64,000 bases of DNA. Origin: Candidatus Cetobacterium colombiensis (GTDB lineage: Bacteria > Fusobacteriota > Fusobacteriia > Fusobacteriales > Fusobacteriaceae). Below, piece by piece: positions 59,314 to 64,000 of the stretch (the stretch's first letter is position 1; every line of letters begins with the position of its first letter). Where the stretch lies: contig NZ_JAVIKH010000002.1 of assembly GCF_033962415.1 (NCBI RefSeq), positions 186,001 to 250,000 of the forward strand, in the 5' to 3' direction. Below the pieces are notes generated by a model. That model ran no database searches, had not been told where the DNA came from, and worked only from the letters and a program-made list of their open reading frames with translations. The translations under genes and the position numbers were made by a program.

Positions 59314-60406
59314 TTGTAAACATTATACAACAAAGATACGATGTTATTGGTACCGCAACCAATATTCCTATACTTCCTGCAAAAGCACGAACTATATCTG
59401 CTGCCACCGACTCAAAATTAAGTATTCTAATAAGTGGAAATTGCTCTTTTTGTAAATAAATAAATAACGTTGATAAAATTCCACTACCAATATAAGCCAA
59501 TATCAAAGTATTTACCATTGTTCCTATTATATCTTCACCTATTCTCATTCCAGATTCAAAAATTTCCTTTTTATTTATACTTATATCTCTATTTTTAAGC
59601 TCTGTTAATGCTGAAGATATTGACATAGATACATCCATTACAGCACCCATACTTCCTAAAATAACTCCTGCTGAAATTATTTCTCTAATTCTTATTCCAC
59701 TTAATAGTGTAGAATAATTTAAAGCTTCTACAGATACAAATCCTGTCATTGCCATCTTATAAGAGAAATACATAGACATTGCTCCTGCTACAACAACTCC
59801 TGAAACAGCTCCTAATATTGCTACAATTCCTTTTTCAGAAAATCCAGTTGTTAAAAATATTGTTACAGTAGAACAAAATAGTGCACAAATAGTTGATATT
59901 AATATTGGTGAATATCCATTTGCTATCATTGGAAGAAATACTTTATATATTATTCCAATTACTATAAATAATGATAAAATTGCTTTTATCCCCTTATATC
60001 TGGCTATAATAATTGTCAATAATATAAAAATACTAGCTATTCCTAATAAAGATCCTCTTTTATCAACGTCTACTATATAATAAATATTTTCAAAATCTTC
60101 TCCTAATTCTTTATATAAAACTATATTTTGATTTTCTCTTATAAAAATATTATAAGCATTTTCTAAATAAATCGGTGATTGAACTAATACTTCCTTTCCT
60201 TTATCTTCCCCTTCTAATATTTTTACTCTATACTCCTCTATCTCTTTTATTCCATCCTCTTGATTATAAGAACTTTTTATTGTATTTTCTAAATACAATA
60301 TTTTTCCTTTTATATATTCATCAACAGTTGGTCCATCAGTTGAATCTAGGCTTTGAGAAAATAATACTATTGAAAACATAATAAAAAATAAACTTATTTT
60401 TTTCAT
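59300..60406 (-). CDS. YibE/F-family membrane protein
   Basis: A 368-residue protein with a cleavable or anchoring N-terminal signal (about 1-18), an external segment to about residue 120, then about eight hydrophobic helices. Family blocks: GSLLGIASIFILLTIIIARY, LFCSTVTIFLTTGFSEKGIVAILG, ISAGVILGSMGAVMDVSMSISSAL and DIIGTMVNTLILAYIGS. YibE/F proteins occur across Gram-positives and Fusobacteria; their transport or signalling function is not established. It is a single gene, converging with kdsC. The family call is good. Confidence 0.85.
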   Translation of the reverse strand: MKKISLFFIMFSIVLFSQSLDSTDGPTVDEYIKGKILYLENTIKSSYNQEDGIKEIEEYRVKILEGEDKGKEVLVQSPIYLENAYNIFIRENQNIVLYKELGEDFENIYYIVDVDKRGSLLGIASIFILLTIIIARYKGIKAILSLFIVIGIIYKVFLPMIANGYSPILISTICALFCSTVTIFLTTGFSEKGIVAILGAVSGVVVAGAMSMYFSYKMAMTGFVSVEALNYSTLLSGIRIREIISAGVILGSMGAVMDVSMSISSALTELKNRDISINKKEIFESGMRIGEDIIGTMVNTLILAYIGSGILSTLFIYLQKEQFPLIRILNFESVAADIVRAFAGSIGILVAVPITSYLCCIMFTKKNS

Positions 60407-60435
60407 TTATTCCCCTTCCTATTTTTAGTTAAAAA

Positions 60436-60460
60436 AAAACGAGGAAAACTTCCTCGTTTT
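60436..60460 (-). terminator. Terminator after rpsO
   Basis: AAAACGAGGAA (60436-60446) and TTCCTCGTTTT (60450-60460), followed on the minus strand by a long T-run. It ends rpsO. Confidence 0.88.
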
Positions 60461-60466
60461 AAAAAA

Positions 60467-60727
60467 CTACTTTCTGATTCCTAATTTAGCAATAAGAGCT
60501 CTGTATCCTTCGATATCTTTGCTCATTAAGTAGCTTAAAAGTCTCTTTCTTTTTCCAACCATTTTTAATAATCCTAATCTTGAGTGGAAGTCCTTCTTGT
60601 GAGTTCTTAAGTGATCAGTTAAGTGGTTGATTTGTGCAGTTAAGATAGCGATTTGAACCTCTGTAGATCCTGTATCTTTTGCATCTTTTCCGTAAGCGTT
60701 GATTATTTCTGCTTTATTAATAGCCAT
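60467..60727 (-). CDS. rpsO: 30S ribosomal protein S15
   Basis: An 86-residue S15, the usual length. The conserved [22 protein letters not shown] and [20 protein letters not shown] blocks contact 16S rRNA. The N-terminus starts [20 protein letters not shown]. It is a primary binder of 16S rRNA helix 22 and a known autoregulator in several bacteria. RBS AGGAGG. The upstream leader can form a long hairpin with a GU/GC-type pair (60759-60791) that may be the S15 operator. No pnp gene follows. Confidence 0.97.
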   Translation of the reverse strand: MAINKAEIINAYGKDAKDTGSTEVQIAILTAQINHLTDHLRTHKKDFHSRLGLLKMVGKRKRLLSYLMSKDIEGYRALIAKLGIRK

Positions 60728-60758
60728 TGTATTTCCTCCTAAATATTTGATATCTGAG

Positions 60759-60791
60759 CCAAGGTCTACGGGGCTTAATCGTAAATCCTAG
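60759..60791 (-). promoter_or_regulatory. Candidate S15 autoregulatory leader hairpin
   Basis: In the minus-strand transcript, CUAGGAUUUACG (60780-60791) pairs with CGUAGACCUUGG (60759-60770) around the 9-base loop AUUAAGCCC (60771-60779). There are ten canonical pairs with wobbles and one A-C mismatch. A G-U pair beside a G-C pair in the lower stem is the feature S15 recognises in rRNA and in known leaders. The loop AGCC could also pair with GGCU at the stem base, as a pseudoknot. Location just upstream of the rpsO RBS supports regulation. Not a proven motif. Confidence 0.5.
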
Positions 60792-60805
60792 CAAAGATTA
60801 AAATT

Positions 60806-60834
60806 ATTATATCATAACTTCCTCTTTTAGTAAA
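60806..60834 (-). promoter_or_regulatory. Promoter of rpsO
   Basis: Minus strand: TTTACT (60829-60834), 17-base spacer, TATAAT (60806-60811). The -35 lies in the loop region of the hairpin behind ftsH. This gives a leader of about 70 bases. Confidence 0.65.
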
Positions 60835-60848
60835 GAGGAAGTTTTTTG
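60816..60848. terminator. Hairpin downstream of ftsH
   Basis: AACTTCCTCTTT (60816-60827) and AAAGAGGAAGTT (60832-60843). On the plus strand it is followed by a T-run; in the ftsH (minus) direction it is followed only by ATGATATAATAATTTT. It may be a weak terminator for ftsH or a structure at the rpsO promoter. Confidence 0.55.
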
Positions 60849-63023
60849 CTAGTCTTGCTTTTCATCTTCTAATACAGACTGAGAAGCTTTTTGTTTTAAT
60901 TCTTCTTTTAATTTATTTTCTTCTTCTTTTAAATCTGCAATTTTTTGTTCTATTCTATTTTCTTCTTCTAATCTTTCAACTGTTTTTCCTTTTAACATTT
61001 CATCAAGCTCTTCACCTGTTATTGTTTCTAATCTTAATAATGCTTGAGTTATATTTTCAAGAGTTTCTCTATTTTCAGTTAAAATTTCCTTTGCTTTAGC
61101 ATAAGCTGTAGATACTAATCTTCTAATTTCATCATCAATCTCTTTAGAAGTAGTTTCTCCATAAAGCTTTTGCTGGAACATATCTCCATCTCTAGTTGCA
61201 TCTAACATTATTGGACCAAATTTATCACTCATTCCATATTTTGTTACCATTGCATGAGCTATTGCTGTAGCTCTTTCAATATCATTACTTGCTCCTGTTG
61301 TAATATCTCCAAAAACAACTTCTTCTGATGCTCTTCCTCCTAATAATGTTACTAATTCAGATAAAAACTCATTTTTTGATTTTAAATATCTATCTTCTGT
61401 AGGAAGTGTCATTGTATATCCTAGCGCTGCCATTCCTCTTGGTATAATCGTTACCTTATGAACTGGTTCTGTATGAGGTGATAATCTCTGAGTCATAGCA
61501 TGACCAACTTCATGATATGCTACTATTATTCTTTCTTTTTGAACAGCCATTCTTGATTTTCTTTCTGGTCCTATTGTAACTTTTTCTGATGCTTCTTCTA
61601 AGTCAGCCATGTTTATTTCATCTCTACCAGCTCTTGCAGCTAGAATTGCTGCCTCATTTAACATATTTGCAATATCTGCTCCTACGAATCCTGGAGTTTT
61701 TCTTGCTATTACATCAAAATCTACATCTGGTGCAAACCTTTTATTTCTCGAATGTACCTTTAATATTGCTTCTCTACCTTTTATATCCGGTCTATCAACA
61801 ACCACCTGTCTATCAAATCTTCCTGGTCTCATTAAAGCCTTATCTAGTATTTCTGGTCTATTTGTTGCAGCTAGAACAATTATAGTTTCTTCACTTCCAA
61901 ATCCATCCATTTCAACTAAAAGTTGGTTAAGAGTTTGCTCTCTTTCGTCGTTTCCTCCGCCTTGTCCGCTACCTCTTTTTCTTCCTACAGCATCAATCTC
62001 ATCTATAAAAATTATACAAGGAGAGTTTTTTCTAGCTTTAGAAAACAGGTCTCTAACTCTTGAAGCTCCTACTCCAACAAACATTTCCACAAATTCTGAT
62101 CCTGACATACTGAAGAAAGGAACTCCTGCTTCTCCTGCAACAGCCTTAGCTAAAAGTGTTTTACCTGTTCCAGGTGATCCTAGTAATAAAACTCCTTTTG
62201 GAATTTTTGCTCCTAAATTTTTAAACTTTTCAGGTTCTTTTAAAAATTGAACTATCTCTTCTAACTCTACTTTTGCCTCATCAATTCCTGCTACATCAGC
62301 AAATGTTACTTGAGATACATTTTCACCATTTTCTTTAGCTTTAGACTTCCCCATATTGAAAACTTGAGGTCCTCCTCCGCTACCCTTATTCATTTTGTTT
62401 AGCATAAATATCCAAATTCCGATTAATAATATCATTGGGAACCACGATGCTAACATATTAAGTAAGAATGGCAACTCTTGTGGTGGTAAAGATTCAATTT
62501 GAATATTCTTATTCTCAATTAAATCAACTAACTGTAAATCTCCACCTAATCTATCTGTAATCATTCTAGCTTTTACAGCTGAAGTATCTTTATCTGATGT
62601 ATAACCATAAATATATCCTTCTCTTTCATCAACTCTAACAAGTTTATTATCCTTTATATCTTGTAAAAAATCAGTATAACTTATTGTTTTTACATTTGTT
62701 GAATCTGATTTAGAAAACATTGTAGGAAGAGATAATATTATTGTTACAATAAATAATAACATTACAAATCCTTTTAAATTAAATTTTCCACCTAACTCTC
62801 TAGAATCATTTGAATCTTTATCTTGTTTTCCTTTATCTATACCTTCTTTTAATTTTTCTTTAATTTTTCTTTTTCTTTCTTCTAACTCTTCTTTTTCTTT
62901 GTCTTCTTGAGTTTTTCTATCATTGTTTTTCTCAGCTTCATCATCGTCACTCTCATCCTTTTTTGGATCTTGTTCAATGAAGTTGTACAATGCCATTTTT
63001 TCATTATCTTTTCTATTCTTCAT
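60849..63023 (-). CDS. ftsH: ATP-dependent zinc metalloprotease FtsH with extended N-terminus
   Basis: A 724-residue membrane protease. The N-terminal ~80 residues are a highly charged Lys/Glu/Asp-rich cytosolic extension, so the first membrane helix is at about 84-101 instead of near residue 5. The second helix is about 190-208. The AAA+ domain has Walker A GSPGTGKT (282-289), IIFIDEIDAVGRKR and the second-region-of-homology NRPEILDKALMRPGRFDRQ. The Zn site is HEVGH (504-508). The C-terminus is a charged coiled coil. It degrades membrane and short-lived cytosolic proteins. The start at 63023 is 4 bases from AAGGAGG and overlaps the tilS end. Confidence 0.95.
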   Translation of the reverse strand: MKNRKDNEKMALYNFIEQDPKKDESDDDEAEKNNDRKTQEDKEKEELEERKRKIKEKLKEGIDKGKQDKDSNDSRELGGKFNLKGFVMLLFIVTIILSLPTMFSKSDSTNVKTISYTDFLQDIKDNKLVRVDEREGYIYGYTSDKDTSAVKARMITDRLGGDLQLVDLIENKNIQIESLPPQELPFLLNMLASWFPMILLIGIWIFMLNKMNKGSGGGPQVFNMGKSKAKENGENVSQVTFADVAGIDEAKVELEEIVQFLKEPEKFKNLGAKIPKGVLLLGSPGTGKTLLAKAVAGEAGVPFFSMSGSEFVEMFVGVGASRVRDLFSKARKNSPCIIFIDEIDAVGRKRGSGQGGGNDEREQTLNQLLVEMDGFGSEETIIVLAATNRPEILDKALMRPGRFDRQVVVDRPDIKGREAILKVHSRNKRFAPDVDFDVIARKTPGFVGADIANMLNEAAILAARAGRDEINMADLEEASEKVTIGPERKSRMAVQKERIIVAYHEVGHAMTQRLSPHTEPVHKVTIIPRGMAALGYTMTLPTEDRYLKSKNEFLSELVTLLGGRASEEVVFGDITTGASNDIERATAIAHAMVTKYGMSDKFGPIMLDATRDGDMFQQKLYGETTSKEIDDEIRRLVSTAYAKAKEILTENRETLENITQALLRLETITGEELDEMLKGKTVERLEEENRIEQKIADLKEEENKLKEELKQKASQSVLEDEKQD

Positions 63024-64000
63024 CTTGCCTCCTTATGATTAGCTTAATTCCGTTTTTATTTCTTTCACCCTTAAAATCTTCACCTTTTTTTACTCCTGAA
63101 ACCCAAACTATTTCATTATCTTTTAGTATTACTGGTATTACTCCCCTAGTTTCCTTTGGAATTTTTTCGTTTATGAAAATGTCTTTTACTTTTTTATAAG
63201 ACTGCATTCCTAAAGGTTTTATTTTATCCCCGTCCTTTCTTGTTCTAATCTCTAAAGTATCACCTATTTTTAAATTTGTTAAAAATTCATTTTTCCCAAA
63301 ACTTTTATTATCTTCCATCGTTTCTATTATCCAATTATTAATAATTATTTTAAATGGAATTTTTTCAGTAATAACCTTATTAATATTTTCTAATTTCTTG
63401 TTACTTTCCTTCTCTATCCAAATATTTTTATATTGTTTTTTTAAAATAAAATTTTTTTCTAACTTTATTATTTTACTTCCATTTGTATCAAAAATTTTTA
63501 GAATATTTTTTATTTTTTCTCTAGAACCTTCTAATTTATATTTTTTTAAATACTCGTTTATTATTTTTCTTTGTATATAAGATTCTTCTTCTTTAATTAA
63601 TTCTATATTTAAAGTCCATTTATTATCCAAAAACTCTTCATACTTTGATAAATCAACTTTTAAAATTTTATTAATTTCTCTAATTTCTGTAACTAAATTA
63701 TGAATTTTTTCTTTAAAATTGCTATTGTATCTTTTCTCTATCCATGGTATTAGATCTAATCTTATACTATTTCTTGTAAAATCATTTTCATAATTTGTTT
63801 CATCTATTCGATAACTAATTTTATTCTCATCTAAAAATTCTAATATATCATTTTTATAAACTTCATTTATAGGTCTTATTATATTCTCTCTAGTAGGAAT
63901 ACCTTCTAATCCCTCTAAAGACGACCCTCTAATTAATCTAAAAAGAAAAGTTTCTATTTGATCATCTAGATTATGTGCAATAGCTATTTTGTTACTTGAA
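63013..64000 (-). CDS. tilS: tRNA(Ile)-lysidine synthase TilS (partial, cut by right edge)
   Basis: C-terminal 329 codons of TilS; the gene continues past base 64000. The visible start of the frame reads SSNKIAIAHNLDDQIETFLF, then RLIRGSSLEGLEGIP and IIRPINEVYKNDILEFL, the classic TilS catalytic-domain segment. The SGGxDS P-loop lies beyond the edge. The C-terminal third contains the small TilS-C domain (KPLGMQSYKKVKDIFINEKIP). It converts C34 of tRNA-Ile(CAU) to lysidine. The stop overlaps the ftsH start by 11 bases; tilS-ftsH is a common adjacent pair (as in Bacillus). Any ATG within the visible part is not the true start. Confidence 0.93.
   Translation of the reverse strand, partial: SSNKIAIAHNLDDQIETFLFRLIRGSSLEGLEGIPTRENIIRPINEVYKNDILEFLDENKISYRIDETNYENDFTRNSIRLDLIPWIEKRYNSNFKEKIHNLVTEIREINKILKVDLSKYEEFLDNKWTLNIELIKEEESYIQRKIINEYLKKYKLEGSREKIKNILKIFDTNGSKIIKLEKNFILKKQYKNIWIEKESNKKLENINKVITEKIPFKIIINNWIIETMEDNKSFGKNEFLTNLKIGDTLEIRTRKDGDKIKPLGMQSYKKVKDIFINEKIPKETRGVIPVILKDNEIVWVSGVKKGEDFKGERNKNGIKLIIRRQDEE

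Noticed and set aside
61609-62250. 213-residue plus-strand frame antisense to ftsH
   Set aside because: Lies entirely within the AAA+ coding region on the other strand; the translation is Ser/Pro/Leu-rich shadow sequence with no RBS.
1-64000. Mobile elements, prophage, CRISPR or rRNA
   Set aside because: No transposase, integrase, phage structural gene, direct-repeat array or rRNA segment was found; composition is even across the window.

Overview
The window is strongly AT-rich, densely coded, bacterial chromosomal DNA. No intergenic gap exceeds about 280 bases, and I see no tRNA, rRNA, insertion sequence, prophage or CRISPR array. The gene mix points to Fusobacteriota, probably Fusobacteriaceae of the Fusobacterium/Cetobacterium type. 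It has diderm markers (MlaA, KdsC, a type Vd patatin/beta-barrel phospholipase, many lipoproteins). It also has genes more usual in Firmicutes (PgpH-YbeY-DgkA order, CvfB, DUF896, PepV, type III glutamine synthetase, a SigH-like sigma factor). The genus is an inference; the phylum is fairly secure.

Layout. 1-6895 (minus): a cluster resembling the E. coli ydjX/ynjBCE genes: FAD/Fe-S/CCG fusion oxidoreductase, exported rhodanese, TVP38-family membrane protein, lipoprotein binding protein and two ABC permeases (the last cut by the left edge), behind a clear TTGACA-17-TAGAAT promoter. 7098-7730: exported L,D-transpeptidase-like protein. 7758-13079 (minus): complete ABC importer with a DUF3798 binding protein. 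13308-18449 (minus): TrmH-type methyltransferase, HAD phosphatase, exported alpha/beta hydrolase, MlaA and PepV. 18614-21829 (plus): PotD lipoprotein, DnaN, CorA. 21858-24316 (minus): EF-G-like GTPase and HU. 24473-29011 (plus): lipoprotein amidase, then an FMN riboswitch controlling ribH-ribD-ribE-ribBA. 29039-31936 (minus): DUF896, AsnS, an esterase and a small lipoprotein. 32115-35686 (plus): AroA and an FplA-like phospholipase. 35697-38690 (minus): YjjW/YjjI glycyl-radical pair and a SigH-like sigma factor. 38910-43606 (plus): Fhs, AIR-synthase-like protein, RsmB, O-methyltransferase. 43632-49773: FUSC-like protein, MBL hydrolase with a TrxR-like flavoprotein, type III glutamine synthetase, IclR regulator, CvfB. 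49996-50873: LysO-like exporter as two genes. 50899-58185 (minus): DinG-like helicase with a JAMM/RadC-like N-terminus, PgpH, YbeY, a DgkA-PAP2 fusion and a lipase. 58451-64000: S20, KdsC, YibE/F protein, S15 behind a candidate autoregulatory leader, FtsH, and TilS (cut by the right edge).

The best-supported system is the riboflavin operon. Its terminator 5' arm (25527-25534) can pair with the 5' edge of the FMN aptamer (25370-25378), giving a readable antiterminator/terminator switch. The less described systems are the YdjX/YnjBCE-like redox/transport cluster, the YjjI/YjjW radical enzyme, the DUF3798 importer, the exported hydrolase coupled to MlaA, the JAMM-DinG fusion and the DgkA-PAP2 fusion. 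Lipid and envelope enzymes recur: MlaA, an exported hydrolase, FplA, an esterase, a class 3-like lipase and DgkA-PAP2.
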